A DNA stretch of 64,000 nt from Streptosporangium oxazolinicum (GTDB lineage: Bacteria; Actinomycetota; Actinomycetes; Streptosporangiales; Streptosporangiaceae), in assembly GCF_039537505.1 (NCBI RefSeq), contig NZ_BAABAQ010000001.1, positions 930,001 through 994,000 on the forward strand, read 5' to 3'. Below, piece after piece: positions 23,756 through 32,459 of this stretch. Both the position numbers and the translations under genes were made by a program. Positions within the stretch are counted from its first letter, which is position 1. Every line of letters begins with the position of its first letter. Under the pieces are notes generated by a model. It was not told the DNA's origin, searched no databases, and was given only the letters and a program-made list of their open reading frames with translations.

Positions 23756-25228
23756 GTGAACACGGCTTTGGGCCTTCTGGCCATCCTCCTTCTCACCCTC
23801 GCCACCGGCTACTTCGTCGCCCAGGAGTTCGCCTTCGTCGCGGCGGACCGCGGCGTGCTGCGCGAGCAGGCCGACTCCGGCGACGCGGCGGCGGCACGGG
23901 CGCTGGAGGTGACGGGACGCCTGTCGTTCATGCTGTCGGGCGCGCAACTCGGCATCACCGTGACCGCCCTGCTCGTCGGCTTCATCTCGGAACCCGCCAT
24001 CGCCACGGTCGTCCGCCCCTGGCTGGAGGCCGCGGGAGTGCCGTCGGGGGCCGTGCCCGGCATCGCCGTCGCGATCGCCGTCGCGCTCGCCACCGTCGTC
24101 CAGATGGTCTTCGGCGAGCTGGCCCCGAAGAACCTGGGCATCGCCCGTCCCGAGCCGGTGGCGAAGTTCCTCGCCCGCTCGACGATGATCTACCTGCGGA
24201 TCGCCGGGCCGGTCATCCGGCTGTTCGACTCCGCCGCCACCGGCCTGCTGCGCCGGGTCGGCGTGGAGCCCGTGGAGGAGATCGAGCACGGCGCCAGCCC
24301 CGAGGAGCTGTCCCGGATCATCTCCGAGTCCGCCACGGCGGGTGACCTGCCGCCGAGGCTGTCGGAGCTGCTGGGACGCGCCCTGGAGTTCGGCGACCGC
24401 ACCGCGGAGGACGTCATGGTGCCGCGCCCCCGCGTGGTGCTGCTGAAGGACGACCGGCCGATCTCCGACCTGGTCGACGCCGTCCGCAGGCACGGTCACT
24501 CCCGCTACCCGGTGCTCTGCGACCAGAACGGCGACGACGTGGTCGGCGTCACCGGCGTACGCGAGCTGCTCAGGTCGGGACTGACCGACGGCACGCTGGA
24601 GAAGATCACCCGCCCCGCGCTCCTGGTGCCCACCTCCTCGCCGCTGCCCCTCGTCCTGGAGCGCATGCGCACCGCCCGCGACGACCTGGCGTGCGTCATC
24701 GACGAGTACGGCGGCCTGGCCGGGGTGGTCACCATCGAGGACCTCGCCGAGGAACTCGTCGGCGAGCTCATCGACGAGAACGACCCGGAGCCCGCGGGGG
24801 TCGTCGTGGGCGACGAGGGCACGTGGGACCTGCCGGGCACGCTCCGGCTGGACGAGATCGAGCGGGCCATCGGGCTGCAGCTCCCCGAGAGCGACGACTA
24901 CGACACCGTCGCGGGCCTCGTGCTCGCCACCCTCGGCCGGATGACCGAGCCGGGCGACCAGGTGACCGTCACGCTGACGTCGCGGAACGACCCCCTGGAG
25001 AACGACGGCGCCGACGAGGAGGAGGCGGTGCTCACGGTGCTCTCCGTGCACCGCAGGGTCCCCGAGTGGGTGCGGCTGTCGCTCAACGCGCCGAGGGAGG
25101 CCGATCCCGGGGATGACCCGGAGACCGGAGCCGAGAAAGAGGACGACCCCGTGATGAGCGCGCCGCGGATGATCGAGCGTGGCCCCGAGGCACCCATGAT
25201 CGAGCGGAGCGGGGGGAGGCGACGATGA
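23756..25228 (+). CDS. CNNM/CBS-domain membrane protein (HlyC/CorC family), long form
   Basis: A 490-residue protein. The N-terminal DUF21/CNNM domain (about 1-195) has three to four membrane helices with YFVAQEFAFVAADR and GAQLGITVTALLVGF, typical of Mg2+ exporters and CorC-like proteins. Two CBS domains follow (about 205-340, including VMVPRPRVVLL and CVIDEYGGLAGVVTIEDL), then a CorC/HlyC transporter-associated domain (about 350-440). A Glu/Asp/Pro-rich tail ends the protein. GTG start at 23756. The ATG of the next, related gene overlaps the stop by 4 nt, so the two are co-translated and probably form a heteromer. Confidence 0.93.
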   Translation: MNTALGLLAILLLTLATGYFVAQEFAFVAADRGVLREQADSGDAAAARALEVTGRLSFMLSGAQLGITVTALLVGFISEPAIATVVRPWLEAAGVPSGAVPGIAVAIAVALATVVQMVFGELAPKNLGIARPEPVAKFLARSTMIYLRIAGPVIRLFDSAATGLLRRVGVEPVEEIEHGASPEELSRIISESATAGDLPPRLSELLGRALEFGDRTAEDVMVPRPRVVLLKDDRPISDLVDAVRRHGHSRYPVLCDQNGDDVVGVTGVRELLRSGLTDGTLEKITRPALLVPTSSPLPLVLERMRTARDDLACVIDEYGGLAGVVTIEDLAEELVGELIDENDPEPAGVVVGDEGTWDLPGTLRLDEIERAIGLQLPESDDYDTVAGLVLATLGRMTEPGDQVTVTLTSRNDPLENDGADEEEAVLTVLSVHRRVPEWVRLSLNAPREADPGDDPETGAEKEDDPVMSAPRMIERGPEAPMIERSGGRRR

Positions 25229-26259
25229 GTTCCGTCCCCGCCCTGCTGCTCGGCGTGGCCCTGTTGATCGGCAACGCCTTCTTCGTCGCCGCCGAGTTCG
25301 CGGTGATCTCGGCCCGCAGGCACCGCCTGGAGGAGCTGGCGGGCAAGGGGGGCCGGTTGACCCGGCTCGCCGCCCGCGCCGCCGTGCGCGGCGGCAGGGA
25401 GCTCTCCCTGATGCTGGCCGGAGCCCAGCTGGGCATCACGCTGTGCTCGCTCGGCCTGGGCATGGTGACCGAACCGGCCATCGAGCACCTGCTGGAGCCG
25501 GTCTTCGGCGCGGTCGGCCTGCCCGAGTCGCTGCGGGTCCCCGTCTCGCTCGTGATCGCGCTGGCGCTCGTCACCTTCCTGCACATGGTGATCGGCGAGA
25601 TGGCCCCCAAGTCGTGGGCGCTGACCCACCCGGAGACCGCGGCGATGGGGCTGGCCCTGCCGTTCCGCGGCTTCACCTGGCTCGTGAGGCCGGTGCTCGC
25701 CTCGCTCAACGGCCTGACGAACGGGATCCTGAGGCTGTTCGGGGTGGATCCCAAGGACGAGCTGGCCACCACCAGGACCCCGGTCCAGCTGGCGATGCTG
25801 GTCGGCGAGTCGGGCCGGATGGGCCTGCTCGACCGGGACGAGCACGACCTGCTCACCCGGGCCCTGCGGGTCCACCAGCAGCCGGTGGAACGGCTGATGC
25901 TGCCGCTGGACAAGATCACCTCGGTGCCCGCAGACGCGACGGGCGAGCGGATGCGCCAGGTCGCCGCGCGCGACGGGCACCTGCGCATGCTGGTCACCTC
26001 CGGCGGGCAGGGCGACGTCCTGGGCGTGGTGCACGTCAGGGACATCCTCGTCCGGCCGGAGGCGAGCCCCGCCGAGCTCGCCCGCCCGGTGCCCCGCCTG
26101 GACAAGGCCACCACGATCCCCGACGCGGTCTCCACGCTCCAGGACGCCCACGCGCACCTGGGCCTGGTCACGGACGGCGGCGGCGAGGTGGTCGGCATGG
26201 TGAGCCTCACGGACCTGCTCGGCGAGATCCTGGACGTACGGGTGCTCGCGACCCGCTAG
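25225..26259 (+). CDS. CNNM/CBS-domain membrane protein, short form
   Basis: A 344-residue paralogue of the preceding gene. CNNM domain at about 1-190 (NAFFVAAEFAVISARRHRLE, GAQLGITLCSLGLGMV, VIGEMAPKSWAL) and a pair of CBS domains at about 205-340 (LMLPLDKITSVP, GLVTDGGGEVVGMVSLTDL). It lacks the C-terminal transporter-associated domain and acidic tail of its partner. The ATGA overlap with the upstream gene argues for obligate co-expression. Tandem pairs of long and short CNNM proteins are usual in actinomycetes. Likely magnesium or cobalt efflux; the ion is not shown by the sequence. Confidence 0.93.
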   Translation: MSSVPALLLGVALLIGNAFFVAAEFAVISARRHRLEELAGKGGRLTRLAARAAVRGGRELSLMLAGAQLGITLCSLGLGMVTEPAIEHLLEPVFGAVGLPESLRVPVSLVIALALVTFLHMVIGEMAPKSWALTHPETAAMGLALPFRGFTWLVRPVLASLNGLTNGILRLFGVDPKDELATTRTPVQLAMLVGESGRMGLLDRDEHDLLTRALRVHQQPVERLMLPLDKITSVPADATGERMRQVAARDGHLRMLVTSGGQGDVLGVVHVRDILVRPEASPAELARPVPRLDKATTIPDAVSTLQDAHAHLGLVTDGGGEVVGMVSLTDLLGEILDVRVLATR

Positions 26260-26795
26260 CGGTCCCCGCGCTCCCTCCGGCCACGGGACCGGCGGGAGCG
26301 CGGCAGGACCGGAGGGAGACCCGCGAAGCCGATCACGGGAGCGGACGTGAACCGGTGGGACCGGGCGCGAACGGTGCGACCGGTGAAATCGACGCGATCG
26401 ATGAAACCGGGGGGACCGGTGCGATCGCCGGGAGAGCGGCCGGGCTGATCGCGGGACCGGCGGAGCCGGTGGAAACCGGTGGGAGCCGGTGGGATTGATC
26501 GCGAGATCGGCGGGAAGACGACACGGGCCGGGGAAAGATTCTTTTCCCGGCCTGTTTTCTCTGTCAGCGTAATCCGACACCGACGAACCCATGCAAGTCA
26601 TCCGAAAGTGATCAGCAAGCACTACCGGGTAGGACGGGAAGGCATGCCGTAGCGGTCCAAAAACCACAAGACCCATGCGTAACCCCTGAGACTTCTCTAT
26701 AACGGAGCGAGCGACTACCTTGATCGATGATCGACTCGGTCCGGCACGAGACCTTACGGACGGCTCGGATGAATACGCGGTTTCCCAGGAAGCGA
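26260..26795. other. Intergenic region with GACCGGTG-rich degenerate repeats
   Basis: 536 bp without a credible gene. From about 26340 to 26515 the DNA repeats short motifs of the type GACCGGTG, GAAACCGG and GCGATCG in irregular order. The CNNM terminator follows at 26526. The rest (26560-26790) has lower GC than its surroundings and lies downstream of the leftward tRNA gene. Confidence 0.55.
26526..26552 (+). terminator. Intrinsic terminator after CNNM operon
   Basis: A 12-bp inverted repeat GGCCGGGGAAAG / CTTTTCCCGGCC (one G-T pair) with a 3-nt loop, followed by TGTTTTCT on the plus strand. Confidence 0.8.
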
Positions 26796-26830
26796 CAAAA
26801 CCCCGGTCGCGATGTTCGCGTGACCGGGGT
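26796..26830 (-). terminator. Terminator after tRNA-Leu
   Basis: On the minus strand, ACCCCGGTC and GACCGGGGT pair across a 13-nt loop and are followed at once by TTTTG. It begins 11 nt past the tRNA 3' end. Confidence 0.8.
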
Positions 26831-26840
26831 AGTGATCTTG

Positions 26841-26923
26841 TGGGCGAGGAGGGATTTGAACCCTCACGTCCTTTCGGACACACGGACCTGAACCGTGCGC
26901 GTCTGCCGTTCCGCCACCCGCCC
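26841..26923 (-). tRNA. tRNA-Leu (anticodon CAG)
   Basis: 83 nt fold as a class II tRNA. Acceptor GGGCGGG pairs with CTCGCCC (one G-U), followed by discriminator A. The D-stem GCG/CGC, anticodon stem CACGG/CCGTG with loop TTCAGGT (anticodon CAG), a long variable arm GTCCGAAAGGAC, and TGAGGGTTCAAATCCCTC as the T-arm are all visible. CCA is not encoded. It lies just upstream of fhaA on the opposite strand, matching the leuT-fhaA arrangement known in Mycobacterium. Confidence 0.95.
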
Positions 26924-27088
26924 TTGTTGGGTGCGGTCGAAACATTAGCACGAATCAGCCGGTACCCATGAACCCGGATACGATCCTCCTAGATGCGAAG
27001 CGGAGCAGCTGGGTGCGAGCGAGCGAGGAACGAGCCAACGAGCCCCCAAGCGGCCGCGATCACATAGACGGAGGAGGGGAGGTACCCG

Positions 27089-27829
27089 GTGGGAGTCCTT
27101 CAGCGTTTCGAGCGGAGGCTCGAAGGTTTGGTTGAAGGGGCCTTTGCGCGGGCGTTCAAATCTGACCTTCAGCCGGTAGAGGTCGCCAGTGCGGTCCAGC
27201 GGGAGATGGACGAGCGGGCGGCGATCGTCGCCCAGGGACGCACTCTCGTGCCCAACGACTTCGTGGTCGAGCTGTCCACGACCGACAGCGAGCGGTTGGA
27301 GGTCTACTCCGACAGCATCAGCCACGAGCTGGCCAACCTCGCGCGGGAGTACGCCAAGGAACAGGGCTACTCCTTCGTGGGACCGGTCAGGGTCCGCTTC
27401 GAGACGGCCGACGACCTCGCGGTCGGCCTGTTCCGCATCCGTTCGGGCGTGATCCGCGGCGCAACGGTCGAGCAGGACGAGATCCGCACGCCGGTGAGCG
27501 ACGTGCCCGCCGCGAAATCCCACGCCTTCGGGGGCCGCCCCCGCCTGCTGGTGTCCACCCAGGACGACCCGCAGGGCCAGCGGTCCTTCGACCTGACAAC
27601 CCCGGTGACCCTGCTCGGCAGGGGCACCGACTGTGATCTACGGCTGGTCGACCCGGGTGTGTCCCGGCACCACGCCGAGCTGCGCGTGGAGGGTCCCCTG
27701 GTCGCGCTCGTCGACCTCGGCTCCACGAACGGCACCTTCGTCAACGGCCAGCCGGTGCGCCGGGTCGAGCTCCAGAACGGCACTCGCGTGACGCTGGGGC
27801 GAACGACTCTGGTTTTCCGGCGCGATTAA
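27089..27829 (+). CDS. fhaA: FHA-domain protein FhaA (DUF3662-FHA)
   Basis: A 246-residue cytosolic phosphothreonine-binding protein. The N-terminal DUF3662 domain (1-115, MGVLQRFERRLEGLVEGAFAR) is joined by a linker to a C-terminal FHA domain (about 165-246) with GRGTDCDLRL, SRHHAEL and DLGSTNGTFVNG, the phosphothreonine-reading loops. In Mycobacterium FhaA binds phosphorylated MviN and PknB in control of peptidoglycan synthesis. This copy has a much shorter linker than the mycobacterial protein. GTG start at 27089 with a strong GGAGGGGAGG ribosome site. First gene of the fhaA-pknB cluster. Confidence 0.95.
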   Translation: MGVLQRFERRLEGLVEGAFARAFKSDLQPVEVASAVQREMDERAAIVAQGRTLVPNDFVVELSTTDSERLEVYSDSISHELANLAREYAKEQGYSFVGPVRVRFETADDLAVGLFRIRSGVIRGATVEQDEIRTPVSDVPAAKSHAFGGRPRLLVSTQDDPQGQRSFDLTTPVTLLGRGTDCDLRLVDPGVSRHHAELRVEGPLVALVDLGSTNGTFVNGQPVRRVELQNGTRVTLGRTTLVFRRD

Positions 27830-27846
27830 AGGTAAACAGACGGTCC

Positions 27847-28314
27847 ATGTCCGAGCTCACGCTGCTGCTGATCCGGCTCGCCTTCCTCGCGGTGCTGTGG
27901 TTCTTCGTGATTGCCGCGGTCGGTGTGATCCGGACAGACTTGTTCGGATCCCGCACGGCCGCCGCCGTCCCCGCGCGCAAGGCCCCCAAGCCGGTGAAAC
28001 CCACGGCCAAATCCAAGAAGGGGGAGCCACGGGAGATGGTCGTCACCGGTGGCCCCCTCCAAGGCACCACCATCACCCTCTCGGAGACGCCCATCACCAT
28101 CGGCCGGGCGAACGACGCGACGCTGGTGGTCAGCGACGACTACGCCTCCAGCCGGCACGCCCGGCTCTTCCCCCAGGACGGTCAGTGGATCGTGGAAGAT
28201 CTCGGCTCGACCAACGGCACGTATCTCGACCGCTCCAAAGTCACCCGTCCGACTCCGGTGCCGCTCGGTGTTCCGATCCGCATTGGTAAGACCGTCATCG
28301 AATTGCGCAAATGA
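27847..28314 (+). CDS. fhaB: Membrane-anchored FHA-domain protein FhaB/FipA-like
   Basis: A 155-residue protein with one N-terminal membrane helix (about 4-26), a Lys/Pro/Ala-rich linker (40-65), and an FHA domain (about 70-150) with IGRANDATLVV, SSRHARL and LGSTNGTYLDR. In Mycobacterium FhaB (FipA) recruits PknA-phosphorylated division proteins. The gene is 17 bp from fhaA and overlaps the pstP start by 4 nt (ATGA). Confidence 0.95.
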   Translation: MSELTLLLIRLAFLAVLWFFVIAAVGVIRTDLFGSRTAAAVPARKAPKPVKPTAKSKKGEPREMVVTGGPLQGTTITLSETPITIGRANDATLVVSDDYASSRHARLFPQDGQWIVEDLGSTNGTYLDRSKVTRPTPVPLGVPIRIGKTVIELRK

Positions 28315-29621
28315 CCATCGCACTCCGTTACGCCGCCCGTTCTGACGTCGGCCTCCTCCGCGAAGGCAACGAGGACTCCGCCTACGCCAGCGGCCGCCTG
28401 CTCGCCGTCGCGGACGGCATGGGCGGCCACGCACACGGCGAGGTGGCCAGCTCGGTCGCCATCGCCGCGATGTCCTCGCTCGACGCGGACGCCCTGGGAG
28501 GTGACCTGCTCAGCGCCATCGAGGCCGCGGTACGCGACGCCAACCGCCAGCTGCACGAGATGGTGGGCCGCGATCCCAGCCTCAAGGGCATGGGCACCAC
28601 CCTCACCGCCATGCTCTGGTCGGGGACGAGGGTCGCCCTGGTCCACGTCGGCGACTCACGGGCCTACCTGCTGCGCGCCGGCGAGCTCTACCAGATCACG
28701 CACGACCACACCCTCGTGCAGTCACTGGTGGACGACGGCCGGATCACCCAGGACGAGGCCGCCACCCACCCCCAGCGGTCGATCCTGCTGCGGGCGCTCG
28801 ACGGCAGCGGCGAGGTCGACCCCGACCTGTCCCTGCGCGAGGCCCAGATCGGCGACCGCTACCTGCTCTGCTCCGACGGCCTGTCCGGGGTGGTGAGCGC
28901 CGAGACCCTGCACCACACGCTCTCCACGATCGAAGACCCGGACGGGGTGGTCCGCACCCTCATCGACCTGGCCAACCGGGGCGGTGGTCCCGACAACATC
29001 ACCTGCGTCCTCGCCGACGTGCTGGAGGTGGACGAGACCCACGTGCCGCGCACCGACGCGGCCGTGGTCGGCGCCGCCGGTTCCAGCATGCCGCGGTCAC
29101 AGCCGCCGGACACCCCGGCGGGCCGCGCCAGCGCGGTCACCATGCCGCAACCCGTCATCTCCGACGACGACGACTTCGACGAGCCGGTCGTCAGGGCCGC
29201 GGCCCGACCGGTCAAACGCCGCCGGCTGTGGCCTCTTCTGGTCGTGGCGGGCGGCGTCGTCGTCATCGGGGGCGGCTTAGGCTGGTATTTCGGCGGGCAG
29301 TGGCTGGAGGACCAGTACTTCGTGGGAGCCAAGGGCAACGAGATCGTGGTCTTCCAGGGCGTGAAGACCAACCTCGGCCCCTTCGAGCTCTTCGACGTCG
29401 CCCAGAGCACCGCGGAATCGATCACCACTCTCGGCGCGTTCCAGCAGGGTCAGGTCCGCGACGGCATCCCCGTTCCCACCGTCGAGGCGGGCCTGAAGAA
29501 GATCGAAGAGCTGAAGACGTCCGCGGCCGGATCCGAGGAGAAGGACGAACCGACCGCGTCCCCGAGCGCCTCCGCGTCCTCCGCGCCCGCCAGGGCTCCC
29601 GAACCCACAAGGTCACAGTAA
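28311..29621 (+). CDS. pstP: PP2C-family Ser/Thr protein phosphatase
   Basis: A 436-residue membrane phosphatase that dephosphorylates PknA, PknB and their substrates. The catalytic PP2C domain (1-240) has REGNEDS, VADGMGGHAHGE (metal-binding Asp35), HVGDSRAYLL, CSDGLSGVV and the final metal motif GGPDNITC. A cytosolic linker (240-300) leads to one membrane helix (about 303-325) and an extracellular segment of about 65 residues, ending in a Ser/Ala/Pro tail. Start overlaps the fhaB stop (ATGA), so translation is coupled. Confidence 0.96.
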   Translation: MTIALRYAARSDVGLLREGNEDSAYASGRLLAVADGMGGHAHGEVASSVAIAAMSSLDADALGGDLLSAIEAAVRDANRQLHEMVGRDPSLKGMGTTLTAMLWSGTRVALVHVGDSRAYLLRAGELYQITHDHTLVQSLVDDGRITQDEAATHPQRSILLRALDGSGEVDPDLSLREAQIGDRYLLCSDGLSGVVSAETLHHTLSTIEDPDGVVRTLIDLANRGGGPDNITCVLADVLEVDETHVPRTDAAVVGAAGSSMPRSQPPDTPAGRASAVTMPQPVISDDDDFDEPVVRAAARPVKRRRLWPLLVVAGGVVVIGGGLGWYFGGQWLEDQYFVGAKGNEIVVFQGVKTNLGPFELFDVAQSTAESITTLGAFQQGQVRDGIPVPTVEAGLKKIEELKTSAAGSEEKDEPTASPSASASSAPARAPEPTRSQ

Positions 29622-29625
29622 AGAC

Positions 29626-31005
29626 ATGAGCACCCCTAGCGCCGAGCCGGTCCCGCTCCCCGCCAAACGGCGGGTGGCCCAGTTGGCGATGCTCGCGTTC
29701 GCGGTCGCCATCGTGATGCTGGCGTACGCCAACGTGGGGTTGGCCCTCGACAACCAGATCCCCTCCGGGATGGTCACCTACGGCCTCGGCCTGGGCGGCC
29801 TCATGCTCGCCGCCTACCTGGTGCTGGCGAAGTTCGCACCCTGGGCCGACCCGCTGATCCTGCCGCTGGTGACACTGGTCAACGGCATCGGGCTGGTGGT
29901 CATCTACCGCCTTGAGGCGTCCGGCATGAAGGGGGCCTCGGCCACCAACCAGCTGCTGTGGACCGCGGTCGGGGTCGTCATGTTCTCCGTGACGCTGATC
30001 GTGCTGCGCGACCATCGCGCGCTGCAGCGTCTGACCTACACCATGGGCGCGCTCGGCCTGGTCCTGCTGGTCTCGCCGCTGCTGCCGTTCCTCGGCCAGG
30101 AGATCAACGGCGCCCGCATCTGGATCGGCATCGCCGGTTTCACCCTCCAGCCCGCGGAGTTCACCAAGCTCGCCCTGGTCATCTTCTTCGCCGGTTACCT
30201 GGTCGCCAAGCGCGACGTGCTCGCCCTGGCCGGGCGGCGGCTGCTCTTCATCGACCTGCCCCGGGCCCGCGACCTGGGCCCGGTCCTGATCACCTGGGGT
30301 CTCAGCCTGGGCGTGCTGATCCTGCAGAAGGACCTCGGCTCCTCGCTGCTGATCTTCGGCACGTTCATCGCGATGCTCTACATCGCCACCCAGCGCACCT
30401 CGTGGGTGCTCATCGGCATCCTGCTCTTCGTCGGCGGCGCGGTCCTGGCGGGGCTGCTCTTCGACCACGTCGCGGCCCGCTTCGAGGTCTTCCTCGACCC
30501 GGAGAACCCGGAGCTGTACGACCGCGACTTCGGCGGAAGCTTCCAGCTCATGCAGGGCCTGTTCGGCATGGGGCAGGGCGGCGTGCTCGGCACTGGGCTC
30601 GGCCAGGGACATCCCGACCTGATCCCGCTGGCCTTCTCCGACTTCATCTTCACCGCCGCGGGCGAGGAGCTCGGCCTGACCGGGCTGATGGCCCTGCTGA
30701 TGGTCTACGCCCTGCTGGTGGAGCGCGGCCTGCGCACCTCGATCGCGGCTCGCGAGCCGTTCTCCAAGCTGCTGGCGGGCGGCCTGTCGTTCATCCTCGC
30801 CTGGCAGGTCTTCATCATCGTGGGCGGCGTGACCAACCTGATCCCGCTGACCGGCCTGGTCACCCCGTTCATGTCCCAGGGCGGATCGGCGCTGCTGGCT
30901 AACTGGATCCTTATCGCGCTGCTGGTACGCATGTCGGATACGGCGAGGAAGCCTCCGCCCCAGGCCATCCAGGACGAAGGAATGACGCAGGTGTTCCAGC
31001 GATGA
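29626..31005 (+). CDS. rodA: FtsW/RodA/SpoVE-family glycosyltransferase
   Basis: A 459-residue SEDS-family peptidoglycan glycosyltransferase with ten or more membrane helices, which polymerises lipid II together with the class B PBP encoded next. Family motifs include NGARIWIGIAGFTLQPAEFTKLA and the C-terminal GLVTPFMSQGGSALLANW; the large extracellular loop before GLGQGHPDLIPLAFSDFIF carries the catalytic-loop region. It starts 4 nt after pstP and overlaps the pbpA start by 4 nt. Its position in the fhaA-pknB cluster marks it as RodA rather than division FtsW, which normally lies in the dcw cluster. Confidence 0.95.
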   Translation: MSTPSAEPVPLPAKRRVAQLAMLAFAVAIVMLAYANVGLALDNQIPSGMVTYGLGLGGLMLAAYLVLAKFAPWADPLILPLVTLVNGIGLVVIYRLEASGMKGASATNQLLWTAVGVVMFSVTLIVLRDHRALQRLTYTMGALGLVLLVSPLLPFLGQEINGARIWIGIAGFTLQPAEFTKLALVIFFAGYLVAKRDVLALAGRRLLFIDLPRARDLGPVLITWGLSLGVLILQKDLGSSLLIFGTFIAMLYIATQRTSWVLIGILLFVGGAVLAGLLFDHVAARFEVFLDPENPELYDRDFGGSFQLMQGLFGMGQGGVLGTGLGQGHPDLIPLAFSDFIFTAAGEELGLTGLMALLMVYALLVERGLRTSIAAREPFSKLLAGGLSFILAWQVFIIVGGVTNLIPLTGLVTPFMSQGGSALLANWILIALLVRMSDTARKPPPQAIQDEGMTQVFQR

Positions 31006-32459
31006 ACGGTCCCCTCAAGCGCGCCGCCCTTGCCTGCCTGCTCATGTTCGGCCTACTTATGATCAATGTGAACTACCTGCAGGCCGTGCGGGCGGAGGAG
31101 CTGCGCGACGACTCGCGCAACACCCGCAACTTCTTCGCGCGGTACGAGGTCGAGCGCGGCCGGATCACCGCGGGCGACAAGGTCCTCGCCGAGTCGGTCG
31201 ACACCGGCGACCAGGAGTTCCGCTTCCAGCGGCGCTACCCCGAGGGCAAGGTGTACGCGCCCATCACCGGGTTCTTCGCGCCCGAGAGCGAGCGCGACAT
31301 CGAGCGGGCCGAGAACAGCCTCCTCGACGGGTCGAGCGCCGACCTGCTGATCCGGCGCAGCATCGACCTGTTCACCGCCAAGCAGACCAAGGGCGCCAAC
31401 GTCGACCTGACGATCAACCCCCGGGCGCAGGAGGCGGCGTACAAGGCGCTGGGCGAGAGCGGCAAGAAGGGCGCGCTGGTCGCGATCGAGCCGAAGACCG
31501 GGGCGATCCTCGCCATGGTCTCGATCCCCACCTACGACCCCAACCCGCTGTCCAAGCCCAGCAAGGAAGACGTCAACGCGGCTTACAACAAGCTGGACGA
31601 GGACGAGGACCAGCCGCTGCTCAACCGGGCCATCGAGCGCACCTACCCGCCGGGCTCGACCTTCAAGGTGGTCACCACCGCCGCGTACCTGGAGAGCGAC
31701 GACACCGTGGGCCCGGAGACACAGGTCGACGCCCCGCAGCGGCTCGACCTGCCCAACACCACCGCCGACCTGCCCAACTCCGGCGGCGCGGCGTGCGGCT
31801 CCGGACGGGTGACGCTGTCGTTCGCGCTGGAGAAGTCCTGCAACACCCCGTTCGGAAAGATCGCGATGGATCTGGGCTACGACGCGATGCGCGACCAGGC
31901 GCTCAAGTTCGGCATCGGCGGCGACCCGATCGAGATCCCGCTGCCGGTCGCGGGCAGCACCATCGGCCCCGAGGCGGACCAGGCGGCCCTCGCCAATGCC
32001 GCGATCGGCCAGCGCGACAACCAGATGACCCCGCTGCAGATGGCCATGATCGCAGCCGGTATCGCCAACAACGGCGTGGTCATGAAGCCGTACCTGGTGA
32101 ACAAGATCGCGGATTCTGAGGGCGGCGAGGTCGACAGCGCCAACCCCGACGAGCTGGACACCGCGATGAGCGAGGACAGCGCGCGCAAGCTCCAGGAGAT
32201 GATGGTCAACGTCGTCAACAAGGGCACCGCGAGCGCGGCGCAGATCCCGGGCGTGACGGTCGGCGGCAAGACCGGCACCGCCGAGACCGCCCAGGGCCGT
32301 GCCCCGCACGCGTGGTTCATCTCCTTCGCCCCCGCGGAGGACCCGAAGGTCGCCGTCGCGCTGATCGTCGAGTCCGGGAGCGCCGGCAGCGACGCCTCCG
32401 GTGGTCAGACCGCGGCCCCGATCGCCAAGAGCGTGATGGAAGCGGTGCTGGGTAGATGA
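31002..32459 (+). CDS. pbpA: Class B penicillin-binding protein (transpeptidase)
   Basis: A 485-residue D,D-transpeptidase that cross-links peptidoglycan, working with the adjacent SEDS protein. A single N-terminal membrane anchor (about 5-27) precedes a dimerisation/pedestal domain (30-150) and the transpeptidase domain. The three penicillin-binding motifs are present: STFK with Ser219, SCN at 279-281, and KTGTAE near residue 420. The start overlaps the rodA stop and the stop overlaps pknA, both as ATGA. Confidence 0.96.
   Translation: MNGPLKRAALACLLMFGLLMINVNYLQAVRAEELRDDSRNTRNFFARYEVERGRITAGDKVLAESVDTGDQEFRFQRRYPEGKVYAPITGFFAPESERDIERAENSLLDGSSADLLIRRSIDLFTAKQTKGANVDLTINPRAQEAAYKALGESGKKGALVAIEPKTGAILAMVSIPTYDPNPLSKPSKEDVNAAYNKLDEDEDQPLLNRAIERTYPPGSTFKVVTTAAYLESDDTVGPETQVDAPQRLDLPNTTADLPNSGGAACGSGRVTLSFALEKSCNTPFGKIAMDLGYDAMRDQALKFGIGGDPIEIPLPVAGSTIGPEADQAALANAAIGQRDNQMTPLQMAMIAAGIANNGVVMKPYLVNKIADSEGGEVDSANPDELDTAMSEDSARKLQEMMVNVVNKGTASAAQIPGVTVGGKTGTAETAQGRAPHAWFISFAPAEDPKVAVALIVESGSAGSDASGGQTAAPIAKSVMEAVLGR

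Noticed and set aside
26720..26971. 83-codon frame with GEEGFEPSRPFGHT-like sequence
   Set aside because: This is the well-known false translation antisense to a tRNA-Leu gene.
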